Positions 35,176 to 43,526 of a stretch of 64,000 nucleotides of DNA are shown here, in pieces; positions within the stretch are counted from its first letter, which is position 1; every line of letters begins with the position of its first letter. The translations under genes and the position numbers were made by a program. A model generated the notes under the pieces. It saw nothing but the letters and a program-made list of their open reading frames with translations. It was not told where the DNA came from and made no database searches. This DNA is from Roseibium sp. HPY-6. GTDB taxonomy: Bacteria > Pseudomonadota > Alphaproteobacteria > Rhizobiales > Stappiaceae. Where the stretch lies: NCBI RefSeq assembly GCF_040530035.1, contig NZ_JBEWCD010000002.1, positions 558,001 through 622,000 of the forward strand, read 5' to 3'.

Positions 35176-36676
35176 CTGGAAGCTCCTCCTTCCGCCGGGC
35201 CACAAAGGCCTCCAATTCCTCTCGTATGGCCGGATCCATCGGCGGCTCCTGATAATCGGCCAGCATCGCCTGCCACCGTTCGAAGGCACGCTGGCGCATA
35301 TCCTTTGAACCGCCTTCCTCCCAGCTTTCAACATTTTCGCTGTCTGAAAGTCGCGGTTCGTAAAAGGCTGTCTGATAATTCCGCATCGTGTGTGCCGACC
35401 CGAGGAAGTGGCCGCCAGGACCGACCTCGCCATAGGCATCGCGGGCGAATGCTTCTTCCGATGTGTCCAGACCGCCGGAAAGGATTTTCTCGTAGGACCC
35501 CAACCGGTCCGCATCCATGATCAGTTTTTCAAATCCGGTACAGAGCCCGCCTTCGAGCCATCCCGCGGCATGCAGAACGAAATTCGCGCCCGCGAGCATC
35601 GTCGAGTGCATGGAATCGGCACTCTCATAGGCGGCCTGCGCATCCTCGATTTTCGAAGCTGTGAGTGACCCACCGCATCTGAGCGGCAGACCCGCGCGCC
35701 GGGCAAGCTGACCGATCACATAGTTCGACACCACGGGTTCGGGCATTCCGAACGTTGGCGCTCCACTCTTCAGGCTCATCGAGCTGAGGAAGTTGCCGAG
35801 CACAAACGGTGCGCCGGGCCGCACGATCTGCGAAAAGGCGCAGACCATCATGGCCTCGGCCATCGCCTGGCAAACGGATGCGGCTGTCGAGACCGGCCCC
35901 ATGGCTCCGGACAGAATGAACGGCACGACGACAATGCCCTGGCCACGCCCGCAATAAACGCGTACGGCCTCGCTCGCCACCTTGTCCACCAGAAGCGGCG
36001 AGTTCGTGTTGACGTTGCCCATGATGACGCAGTCCCGCTCCATCACGTCCTGGCCGAACACAGTCTCGGCCATCGCGACGCTGTCTTCGGCCCGGCTCAT
36101 CTCCGTGATCGCGCCCAAATGCGGCTTGTCGCTCAGTGTCATGTGAGCAAAGAGCATGTCGAGATGGCGTTTCGAGACGGGTACGTCGCAGGGTTCGCAG
36201 GTCACGAAGCCGCCATGGTGAAGGTGGGGATGCATGTAGGTGAGCTTCACCAGCTTCTCGAAGCTTGCCAGGTCTCCGTAGCGGCGCCCGCCTTCTAGGT
36301 CGCGCACGAAGGGCGATCCGTAGACCGGAGCAAAGACCTGGTTGTCGCCGCCGATGGTGACCGACCTTTCCGGGTTGCGTGCGCGCTGGATAAACTGCCG
36401 TGGCGCCTTGGCGCACAAGGAGCGGATCCAGGACGCATCCGCGCGCACGAGATCACCTTCAATGCCCGCACCGGCTTCCGCCCAGATCCGCAGAGCTTCA
36501 GGGTCGTCCCTGAATGCCACACCAACATTCTCAAAAATCCAGTCGACCTGGGCTTCGAGTGCCGTCAGGCGTTCTTCATCAAGAATTTCGAAATAAGGCA
36601 GCGCACGTCGGATGAAGGGTGCCTCGGGCTTTGCCTCCGCGCTCCGCCCGCGTGCAGCACGTGAACGTCTTGCCAT
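35162..36676 (-). CDS. MttB-superfamily methyltransferase 2 (non-pyrrolysine)
   Basis: A 504-residue PF06253 protein without in-frame TAG. It shares with MttB1 the Arg-rich N-terminus (RRSRAARGRSAE), the NVNTNSPLLVD segment, SLKSGAPTFGMPEP and VGPGGHFLGSAHTMRNYQ, but is otherwise well diverged, so substrates may differ. It should demethylate a quaternary or tertiary amine onto a corrinoid protein that is not encoded in the window. It leads the operon with the enolase-like and DMGDH-like genes and is divergent from a LysR gene. Confidence 0.9.
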   Translation of the reverse strand: MARRSRAARGRSAEAKPEAPFIRRALPYFEILDEERLTALEAQVDWIFENVGVAFRDDPEALRIWAEAGAGIEGDLVRADASWIRSLCAKAPRQFIQRARNPERSVTIGGDNQVFAPVYGSPFVRDLEGGRRYGDLASFEKLVKLTYMHPHLHHGGFVTCEPCDVPVSKRHLDMLFAHMTLSDKPHLGAITEMSRAEDSVAMAETVFGQDVMERDCVIMGNVNTNSPLLVDKVASEAVRVYCGRGQGIVVVPFILSGAMGPVSTAASVCQAMAEAMMVCAFSQIVRPGAPFVLGNFLSSMSLKSGAPTFGMPEPVVSNYVIGQLARRAGLPLRCGGSLTASKIEDAQAAYESADSMHSTMLAGANFVLHAAGWLEGGLCTGFEKLIMDADRLGSYEKILSGGLDTSEEAFARDAYGEVGPGGHFLGSAHTMRNYQTAFYEPRLSDSENVESWEEGGSKDMRQRAFERWQAMLADYQEPPMDPAIREELEAFVARRKEELPDAWY

Positions 36677-36753
36677 CTCGTCGCCTTTCCATGGACCGAT
36701 CCAGAAAATCTAGCGCTTTGGAAACAGCTTGTGACGATTGAAAAAATTCGCGA

Positions 36754-36778
36754 TTTGCATAAACTGAAATTATGCAAA
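36754..36778. promoter_or_regulatory. Perfect inverted repeat over the LysR start, candidate LysR operator
   Basis: TTTGCATAA and TTATGCAAA are perfect 9-base mirror halves around a 7-base spacer. The right half includes the ATG of the LysR gene. LysR regulators usually bind such dyads between themselves and their divergent target, here MttB2. The overlap with the start codon would allow autorepression. Confidence 0.7.
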
Positions 36779-37677
36779 GCCTATGGAAGATCGTTGGTTC
36801 TCCGCGCTACATCCTCATTTTTGAGGCGGCGGCAAGGCATGGCTCATTCACCCGTGCCGCGGCAGAACTGAATGTGCAGCAACCGGCCGTCAGTGCAGCT
36901 GTCAAAAACCTTGAAAACGCACTCGGCGCACCGCTGTTTCGCCGGGCGCACAAGAAGGTGGAACTGACGCCTGTCGGTGCACGGTTTTACGCCGAGCTCT
37001 CCAAAGGCCTGCACCAGATCCTCGAAGCGACCCGTTCTGTCCAGGCGGAAGCCAGAAATGCCATTGTCACCCTGTGCGCCTCGACCGCCTTCAACACCTA
37101 TTGGATGATGCCGCGTTTGCGGACCCTGCGCGACCTTCATCCCGATATCGACCTGCGCCTGCAGTCGAGCGACCGGGAGCCCGACATTGACGACGGCGGC
37201 ATCACGCTTGCCGTGCGCCGCGGCGACGGGCGCTGGCCAGGCTGCAACGCCTCGCTGATCGCGGAGGAGGTGATCTATCCGATTGCCAGTCCCGCCCTGA
37301 TGTCTGCCAGCGACCTCAAGCGCAAGGAAGACATTCTTGAACACACGTTGATCCACCTTGAAGAACCGGTCCGTGAACGCCCCAGTTGGAAGGACTGGTT
37401 CGACGCGCAAGGCTGCGAAGTCGCGATCCCACCATCCGGGCTGCGTCTCAATGACTATGCGCTGGTCCTGAACGCGGCCATCTCGGGCGAGGGCTTTGCG
37501 TTCGGCTGGAACCATCTCGCGTATCCGCTCATCGAGAACAGTCTTGTCAGCGCCCGCCGGGACTGGAGCTGGCGGACGGGCATGGGGTTTTACCTCGTCT
37601 GGTCGAAATCCCGACCGCTCAGCGAGAATGCGGAGCGGGTGCGAAACTGGCTGATTTCAGCGGCGGATGAGGGCTGA
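36772..37677 (+). CDS. LysR-family regulator, GcvA type
   Basis: A 301-residue LysR protein whose N-terminal helix-turn-helix reads AARHGSFTRAAAELNVQQPAV. The GcvA-type effector domain has TLCASTAFNTYWMMPRL and the ITLAVRRGDGRWPG pattern. It is divergent from the MttB2 operon with a 95-base gap containing a perfect dyad, so it most likely controls that operon and itself. Confidence 0.93.
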   Translation: MQSLWKIVGSPRYILIFEAAARHGSFTRAAAELNVQQPAVSAAVKNLENALGAPLFRRAHKKVELTPVGARFYAELSKGLHQILEATRSVQAEARNAIVTLCASTAFNTYWMMPRLRTLRDLHPDIDLRLQSSDREPDIDDGGITLAVRRGDGRWPGCNASLIAEEVIYPIASPALMSASDLKRKEDILEHTLIHLEEPVRERPSWKDWFDAQGCEVAIPPSGLRLNDYALVLNAAISGEGFAFGWNHLAYPLIENSLVSARRDWSWRTGMGFYLVWSKSRPLSENAERVRNWLISAADEG

Positions 37678-37776
37678 TTGAGTGCTCGGGTCAGTGTCTT
37701 GCACTTGATCTCATGGCTGAAAAGGCGTTCACTTTGGCATCGGTGTCGTTGATTGCGTTTTTTGAAAGGACAACAC

Positions 37777-38322
37777 GTGCAACCGATTGATCCCAACGAC
37801 ATGCCCGAAACGCTGACGTGCCACGGCATCGTGCCGCGTGCCTGGCAGGAGCGGAACCCCAACGCCTGGGGCAATATCAAATTCGCCCGCACAAACGGCG
37901 GAACACCTGTCCGTGTCTGGGTTCCCAAGGCGAGCACGCGTCTGCCGGAACGCTATTTCTGCCATGGCTGGGCTACCGGAACGTACCCGCTCTACGGTTA
38001 CACGCCGTTCTCCGGCGTTCCCATGTTGACGGTTCTGGAAGAGGAATGGAGCGCCGTTGACGAGCCGCAGGTCCACGACATCATGGTCTGGTTTGAAGTC
38101 AGCGGCGAGCATGCCGGCATGCCCTGTCATTCAGCACGTGTGGAGGAATGGTCCGGGAACGGGCTCATCCTGTCGAGCAAGAACGGCACGGCACCCCTGC
38201 AACGCCGCGTCCCACTGGATGAGGTCGACGACACTTATTTCTACAGCTCCGACGTTCCCACCGAACGCCACCTCTACCGCTCCCGCACCCGCCTGCCGAG
38301 GATTGATTTTCCGGTGGAGTAG
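37777..38322 (+). CDS. Hypothetical protein, unrecognised family
   Basis: A 181-residue protein that I do not recognise. GTG at 37777 is taken as the start because AAAGGA lies about 8 bases upstream; the frame also opens at TTG 37753. No signal peptide or membrane helix is visible. It is rich in aromatic residues, with HGIVPRAWQERNPNAWG, YFCHGWATGTYPLYGYTPF and DDTYFYSS. It may be a compact beta protein. It stands alone between LysR and a lipoprotein-like gene. Confidence 0.6.
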   Translation: MQPIDPNDMPETLTCHGIVPRAWQERNPNAWGNIKFARTNGGTPVRVWVPKASTRLPERYFCHGWATGTYPLYGYTPFSGVPMLTVLEEEWSAVDEPQVHDIMVWFEVSGEHAGMPCHSARVEEWSGNGLILSSKNGTAPLQRRVPLDEVDDTYFYSSDVPTERHLYRSRTRLPRIDFPVE

Positions 38323-38423
38323 GGACCGAAGCTCGGAAAGGTGGAGCGCCATAGATCGGCCAAGCTTTTCAACACTGTTCTGACGACATCGTTTTTTCTT
38401 GAGACAAAGAGTCGGTCTTCGTT

Positions 38424-38897
38424 TTGAACCTTTTGTTCCGATTGCTTGCGTCGTTCGCAATCTGTAGCGTTTTGCCAGCCTGCGTTCTGTTTCCCGTGCC
38501 GCATGATCTGGCACCAAAGGTCGCAGGTGTCGTCCTTGAGAATGGTGTGCCTGTCGAAGGCGCGGAAGTGGTTTTGGTCCGCTCGTATCTTTCTACGGTT
38601 GATGCGACACAAGTTTCCAAAGACCAACGTTCAATCAGCACTAGATCGGACGCAAGCGGCAGGTTTGCGGTCGGGCCGATCAAAACTGTTAAGGTCGTAC
38701 ATATGTTCGGCGACGAGCTGCTGGTCTATGCACTTGTTATCAGGCACAAAGGCCAGAGTCTCCTCGGATTTAGAGACTCTGGAACAGGGTTCGCAGGAGG
38801 TCCATTCAGCGTTACCTGTGATCTCGACCGGCCGAAAAAAATTCTAGGATCAACGATCTATTGCGAATTCCAAACGTCGAATTCGGGCGACCTTTAA
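38424..38897 (+). CDS. Putative lipoprotein with carboxypeptidase-regulatory-like domain
   Basis: A 157-residue protein with a lipoprotein signal: MNLLFRLLASFAICSVLPAC, lipobox LPAC with Cys20 as lipid acceptor. The mature part begins as a CarboxypepD_reg-like beta sandwich (VAGVVLENGVPVEGAEVVLV ... SDASGRFAVGP). TTG is the only useful start in frame, with a weak AAAGAG site. Membrane attachment is likely, function unknown. It is convergent with the shikimate-dehydrogenase-like gene. Confidence 0.65.
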   Translation: MNLLFRLLASFAICSVLPACVLFPVPHDLAPKVAGVVLENGVPVEGAEVVLVRSYLSTVDATQVSKDQRSISTRSDASGRFAVGPIKTVKVVHMFGDELLVYALVIRHKGQSLLGFRDSGTGFAGGPFSVTCDLDRPKKILGSTIYCEFQTSNSGDL

Positions 38898-38922
38898 AAG
38901 GCACCAGAACGCATGACTTTAA

Positions 38923-39804
38923 TCAGCCAGCCGCCTTTCTCATACTCGCTGAAATACGGTCCAGATCCGTGATCCTGGTCGCCTTGGAAAACCCGAGAAC
39001 GGCCTGCAGCAGGTTCATGGCCAACCCGTTCTTGATTTCCAGGCCGTTCTTTTCGGCCATGGTCAGCAACGGCGTCTTTTGCGGGTCGTAAATGATATCG
39101 AAGACGAGGCTGCCGGGCCGCACCTGGTCCAGGTCGGCGGCTGCTATCGGGCTTTCGCCCGCGACCCCGTTGGCAAATCCGACCGGGGTGCAATTCACGA
39201 TCAGCGAGCACGTCGGCGTGAGCGTGCGGATATCGGCATAAGCGGCTGATTTGGCACTGATCCCGGTGCAAAAGTCTTGAGCTGCTTCAGGTGATCTTGA
39301 AACGATCGTCAGGGAGGCTCCAGCATCCGCCAGGAACGCGGCAACCGCTTTGCCCGCGCCACCTGGCCCGATCAACAAGGTGTCCACACCCCGAAGGTCC
39401 GGAATGGACGCTTTGATATCAGCAAGGGCCGCCTCGCCATCGGTATTGGTGCCGCACAGCTCTCCGGCATCGTTTCGATAGAGGCAATTGACCGCGCCGA
39501 TTTTCAGCGCCTGCGGCGTAAGTCGATGACTGCCCAGCCAGGCCGCAATGCTTTCCTTGTAGGGCATGGTTACAGCCCCGCCGACAAAATCCGCATCGCC
39601 GGCGAGCGCCTCAAGAACCTGATCGAGTTTCTCCGGAACAACATCCATCGGAACCATGCGCTCCGGCTTCCCAAAGTCCTGGAAAGCGGCATTCCAGAGA
39701 AGGGGAGAGCGCGCCCCTTTTGACGGTGAAGCGCCAAGAATGCCGGCATAGCGTTCTCCGGCCTTAAGGCCCGGGTCGTTTTCCAGGAGTGCTACAATCT
39801 TCAT
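38923..39804 (-). CDS. Shikimate-dehydrogenase-like enzyme (AroE superfamily)
   Basis: A 293-residue AroE-type NAD(P)-dependent dehydrogenase. Lys83 (VTMPYK), Asn106 (GAVNCL) and Asp122 (GTNTDG) match the catalytic Lys, Asn and Asp, and GPGGAGKAV is the dinucleotide motif. The substrate carboxylate site is altered: the usual SxS is A31-R-S33 (GARSP). AroE is often encoded elsewhere with dnaQ/coaE in this group, so this is likely a specialised paralogue. It is the last gene of the ulosonate/CMP cluster, 135 bases after the DAHP-synthase-like gene, and may act on a ring or acid intermediate rather than shikimate (inference). Confidence 0.85.
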   Translation of the reverse strand: MKIVALLENDPGLKAGERYAGILGASPSKGARSPLLWNAAFQDFGKPERMVPMDVVPEKLDQVLEALAGDADFVGGAVTMPYKESIAAWLGSHRLTPQALKIGAVNCLYRNDAGELCGTNTDGEAALADIKASIPDLRGVDTLLIGPGGAGKAVAAFLADAGASLTIVSRSPEAAQDFCTGISAKSAAYADIRTLTPTCSLIVNCTPVGFANGVAGESPIAAADLDQVRPGSLVFDIIYDPQKTPLLTMAEKNGLEIKNGLAMNLLQAVLGFSKATRITDLDRISASMRKAAG

Positions 39805-39939
39805 GGCAGTGGGTCCCTGAGCATCAAGTCATTGTCGAAACGGTCATTCGCGGCGTTTTCAGCAACGGCCCGCCACGTCAAAACGTGCGGGCCATTCGAA
39901 TTACCAGTGCTGACGACGCCGCGCTATTTTAGCCTCGGG

Positions 39940-40842
39940 TCAGGAAAGCGTTCTGCCCATGGTGCGGTCCACGACCTGCGCAATGCCCTCCATCGAAACC
40001 ATCAGATCCTCAAAAGCCTCGAACGTGATCGGCTGAAGCGGATCGACGGCAGAGTTTTCCGGATCAGGGTGAACCTCGAGCATGATCGCGTCGGCACCCG
40101 AAGCAACAGAGGCAAGCGCCATCGGCTTGACCCAGCTGCGCCAGAAAGTGGCATGGCTCGGATCGACCGCAATCGGCAGATGGGTGACTTCCTTGGCGGC
40201 GGGAACAACCTGCAGGTCCAGGAGGAAACGCGAGGAATCCTTGTGTGTATGTGGCACAGTCACGCCGCGTTCACACAAAATGATCTTTTCATTTCCCTCA
40301 ACCAACGCGTATTCGGCAGCGCCGAGCCAGTCACGCAGCGAACATCCGAAATGCCGCTTGATCATCAGCGGTTTGCCGGTCTTCGCAGCTGCCGTGATCA
40401 GGGGATAGTTCTGCATGTTGCGGGAGCCGATCTGGAGAATGTCCGCGACTTCACACACAAGGTCCAGATAACGTTCCTCCATGATTTCGGTGATGATCCC
40501 GATCCCGGTTTCCTTCTTCGCCGTTCCGAGCCAGCGAATGCCGTCTTCCCGTGTTTCGTTGTACTTGGCCGAGCGGTAAGGAAAGGAGAGCGGCTTGAAG
40601 GCGCCGCCGCGAAGGAACTGCGCGCCGCTTGCCTTGACCGCGGTCGCGGTTTCGACGATCAACTCCTCGCTTTCGACCATATTCGGTCCGGCAAACACCG
40701 GGATATGGCCACCGCCGAATTGCGCGCCGGCAATCTCGAAGGTCGAGAAGTGATCTTCCGATTTCTTCGCAGCCAGGGGAAACTTTGACGCGAGATCTTC
40801 GCTCGAAACGTCCTTTCCGGGGGCTTTGTTCTCGATGGCCAT
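39940..40842 (-). CDS. DAHP-synthase-like (type I-beta) 2-keto-3-deoxy-acid synthase
   Basis: A 300-residue barrel enzyme of the DAHP/KDO8P synthase superfamily that condenses phosphoenolpyruvate with an aldose phosphate. LRGGAFKPLSFPYR and ILCERGVTVPHT match DAHP synthase I-beta. His230 (VDPSH), Glu256 and Asp267 keep three metal ligands, but the metal Cys of AGPC is Asn54 in AGPNMVES. Asn at this place is the mark of non-metal KDO8P synthases, so the reaction mode may differ from ordinary DAHP synthase. The gene starts inside the stop of the Gfo/Idh gene (TAATG). With two CMP transferases in the same cluster, it may make a 3-deoxy ulosonic acid for a glycan. Confidence 0.87.
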   Translation of the reverse strand: MAIENKAPGKDVSSEDLASKFPLAAKKSEDHFSTFEIAGAQFGGGHIPVFAGPNMVESEELIVETATAVKASGAQFLRGGAFKPLSFPYRSAKYNETREDGIRWLGTAKKETGIGIITEIMEERYLDLVCEVADILQIGSRNMQNYPLITAAAKTGKPLMIKRHFGCSLRDWLGAAEYALVEGNEKIILCERGVTVPHTHKDSSRFLLDLQVVPAAKEVTHLPIAVDPSHATFWRSWVKPMALASVASGADAIMLEVHPDPENSAVDPLQPITFEAFEDLMVSMEGIAQVVDRTMGRTLS

Positions 40843-41939
40843 TAAGTGTCTCCCTTGTCGTTAGCTATGCCGGCGCCGAGCCGCGATGACAGCGGTTGGT
40901 CGCCTATATTCACCCAGGTTTCGCTTTCGATGCTTTTGTAGAGCGCATGCACCAGCTCAACGCTGCGAACCGCATCCAGTGCAGTGATCGGTGGTTGAAT
41001 GTCGCCGGAAAGCAGGCGATCAGCGATATCCTGCAGCATCGGTCCATGGCTGAGGCCATAGCCCGTCGGTACCGACCGGCTGAACTCTTCAAAAACGGTG
41101 TGGTCGGACGGCCTGCTCTCCGTGAATTCCCAGGTATCGATTGTGTTGAGCGCGATCCCGCCGATCTGCGCCATGCCCTTTTCGCCGACAATGGAAAGCG
41201 ATGCTTCAAAGTCACGCGGGCGGGCGGCAGTTGTTGCCTCGATCGTGCCGAGGGCACCGTTTGAAAATTGCAGTGCTGCAACCATGGTGTCTTCGGCTTC
41301 AAGCTCATTCATGCGGTTTGCCATGGCGGCGGACACCCGTTCTACAGGGCCGCAGATCCAGTTGAGCGCGTCCACGTGATGGATCGCCTGCTGGTTGATG
41401 ACACCGCCATCCATCGCCCACGTGCCGTGCCACTCATCCTCATAATAGGATTGTTCGCGGCACCAGCGAAGGCGAACACAGGCTGAAATAATGCGCCCGA
41501 AACGTCCTTCGGCGAAGGTTTCCTTCAGTTTCATAACCGCCGGGTTGTAGCGGTTCTGGAAGATGCAGCCGTACATGAGACCTTTGGAAGCCGCAAGTTC
41601 GGCGAGGTCATAGGCATCACCGGGCAGTAGCGTGATCGGTTTTTCGCAGATGACGTGGCAGCCCTTTTCCAGCGCATCACGGGCATGCACCGTATGATCG
41701 CCGCTCGGCGTAAGCACCAGAACAAGATCCGGCTTTGCCCCGTCGATCATCGCATCAAGGGACGCGAAGGCTGTTGAGTTGAGCGCATTGGCTGTCGCTG
41801 TTGCAGCCTGACTGCGTGCATCCGCGCACCCGACGATCTCAAGCCCGGTTACGCCAGGGTCACCGTTTAGGATCTTGACGTAGTGCTGTGCAACGCGGCC
41901 ACAGCCCAGAAGGCCGACGCGAAGTTTTGTTTCTGTCAT
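40842..41939 (-). CDS. Gfo/Idh/MocA-family sugar dehydrogenase
   Basis: A 365-residue NAD(P)-dependent oxidoreductase. The Rossmann motif LLGCGRVAQHYVKIL opens it and the catalytic EKP Lys follows in ICEKPITLLPGDA. The family oxidises, reduces or epimerises sugars and sugar acids, usually on free or nucleotide-bound forms. It overlaps the GT2-cytidylyltransferase gene by four bases and the synthase gene by one, so it belongs to the same pathway. The substrate is unknown. Confidence 0.9.
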   Translation of the reverse strand: MTETKLRVGLLGCGRVAQHYVKILNGDPGVTGLEIVGCADARSQAATATANALNSTAFASLDAMIDGAKPDLVLVLTPSGDHTVHARDALEKGCHVICEKPITLLPGDAYDLAELAASKGLMYGCIFQNRYNPAVMKLKETFAEGRFGRIISACVRLRWCREQSYYEDEWHGTWAMDGGVINQQAIHHVDALNWICGPVERVSAAMANRMNELEAEDTMVAALQFSNGALGTIEATTAARPRDFEASLSIVGEKGMAQIGGIALNTIDTWEFTESRPSDHTVFEEFSRSVPTGYGLSHGPMLQDIADRLLSGDIQPPITALDAVRSVELVHALYKSIESETWVNIGDQPLSSRLGAGIANDKGDT

Positions 41940-43324
41940 GATTTCGGGTTCTCGCTGCCATTTGCCGTGCGCCAGTTGATCAGCATCGGTTCTGTGAGCT
42001 GCATGGTCTTTTGATCGCGGACTTCAATCCGCGACAAAGGGTCATTGACTTCCACTATGCCAAGGCGCCCGGATAAAGGATCGCCAAGGCGGATGTTCAT
42101 CGGATGGGTAACGCACCCAAGTCCGAACAGGCCGACAAGAGCATGTTTGTCGCGTAAATTGCGCGGGGTTGAGACAGGCTCGCTGGTGTCTTCGATCTGG
42201 CCGTCGCGGTCGCGGAACCAGATGTGCCGGCTCTCGCTTTGCCCGGCGATTACGGCATCGAACCCCTGGTCCAGGGTCAGCGAAATCATGTCCTCGATGA
42301 GCGCGTCGGGACGGAAGGGGTAGGTTTCTCCCAAAACAACTACAAGGTCCGGCACGCCATAGAGCTGCTCGACTTCCTCAAGCGTCCATTGAAGAACGTC
42401 TCCGATGCCGACGATATCGTCGCTCAGGTGTTCGGGGCGCAGAAACGGAGCGTCTGCCCCGAGGCTCTTGGCAAGCTCGGCGGTTTCTTCTGAATCCGTG
42501 CTGACAATGACCCTGTCGATCGAGGGCGACGCCTGTGCCTGCCTGATGGCATAATTCAGCAATGGTCCGTTTTCACCCGTTATGGACTTGCCGCGCACAG
42601 GGATAATCGCAAACACTTCGGACTTGTGCATGGCATGCCGGCCAAGATCCGCGGCACCGCTGATCTGTTCCATTATCCGCACAACATTGTTGGCGCGGTT
42701 GACGTCGAGATCCTGGTGAATGCCGTGATAGTGATAGACCGACGCCTCAGGCTCGTAAACGATTTTGAGACCCGCATCGATCACCGTTTTGCCCCACAAC
42801 CGGTCTTCAATGTTTGAAAGATCGTTGTCGAAGGGAAAACGCTGCCAGATTTCACGCCGGAAGGCAGAGTTCGCGTTGTGAAAGAAGCTGTCCTTGTGCT
42901 GGACCTTCTTGTCGAGGCCGAACACGATCATCAGATCGCGCTTGTCAAAAGGCGAACTGAACGACAGAGGTTGCTGGCGGCCATAGACCCCGGCGACCTG
43001 CGGATCATCAAGGTCCGCGACCAGATTTGTCAGCCAGGCTTCGTCTGTTGGAACACAGTGTCCTGACAGGCACACCAGAATGTCGCCTTTGCTTGCCTCG
43101 ATACCCAGATTGATGGCCAGCCCCGGCTTGAAATCCTCAATCTCGACGAGCGTGACCGGATACTGCTTTGCCTTGGCGACGGTGCGATCGGTCGACTTGT
43201 TGTCGACAAGAATAACTTCAAGGTTCGGATAATTCTGCCTGAAGACGCTTTTCAGGCAGGCGCTGATCCAACGTTCTTCGTTCTTTGTTCTTATAATAAT
43301 GGAAACGAGTGGTGCACTATTCAT
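41936..43324 (-). CDS. Fusion of GT2 glycosyltransferase and cytidylyltransferase-like domain
   Basis: A 462-residue two-domain protein. Residues about 5-235 are a family 2 glycosyltransferase: SIIIRTKNEERWI, VDNKSTDRT (41-49), and SGHC (88-91) where most GT2 enzymes have an acidic DxD. Residues about 238-450 are CMP-sugar-synthetase-like (VFAIIPVRGKSITGENGP, then IDRVIVSTDSEETAELAKSLGA). The nucleotide loop deviates from the ARxGSKGxxxKN pattern, so this half may be inactive or specialised. A separate canonical cytidylyltransferase is encoded next to it. Confidence 0.85.
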   Translation of the reverse strand: MNSAPLVSIIIRTKNEERWISACLKSVFRQNYPNLEVILVDNKSTDRTVAKAKQYPVTLVEIEDFKPGLAINLGIEASKGDILVCLSGHCVPTDEAWLTNLVADLDDPQVAGVYGRQQPLSFSSPFDKRDLMIVFGLDKKVQHKDSFFHNANSAFRREIWQRFPFDNDLSNIEDRLWGKTVIDAGLKIVYEPEASVYHYHGIHQDLDVNRANNVVRIMEQISGAADLGRHAMHKSEVFAIIPVRGKSITGENGPLLNYAIRQAQASPSIDRVIVSTDSEETAELAKSLGADAPFLRPEHLSDDIVGIGDVLQWTLEEVEQLYGVPDLVVVLGETYPFRPDALIEDMISLTLDQGFDAVIAGQSESRHIWFRDRDGQIEDTSEPVSTPRNLRDKHALVGLFGLGCVTHPMNIRLGDPLSGRLGIVEVNDPLSRIEVRDQKTMQLTEPMLINWRTANGSENPKS

Positions 43325-43526
43325 CTGTCTGGTCTGTTACTGGCGAGCCATCGTCAATTGTTTGTCGTTGGGCGTGCGCGTGGTGAGCTCCCGGGATGCG
43401 CCACTGGCCTGCCTTTTGCCAGGGCGCCTGTCCGCTCAGTCGCACCGGTACCTCTGGCTCAAGGCCGTCGTGCGGCGCTGTTGTTAACCACGGGAACGGC
43501 CTGAACGCAACCGTGCGGAAAACACC

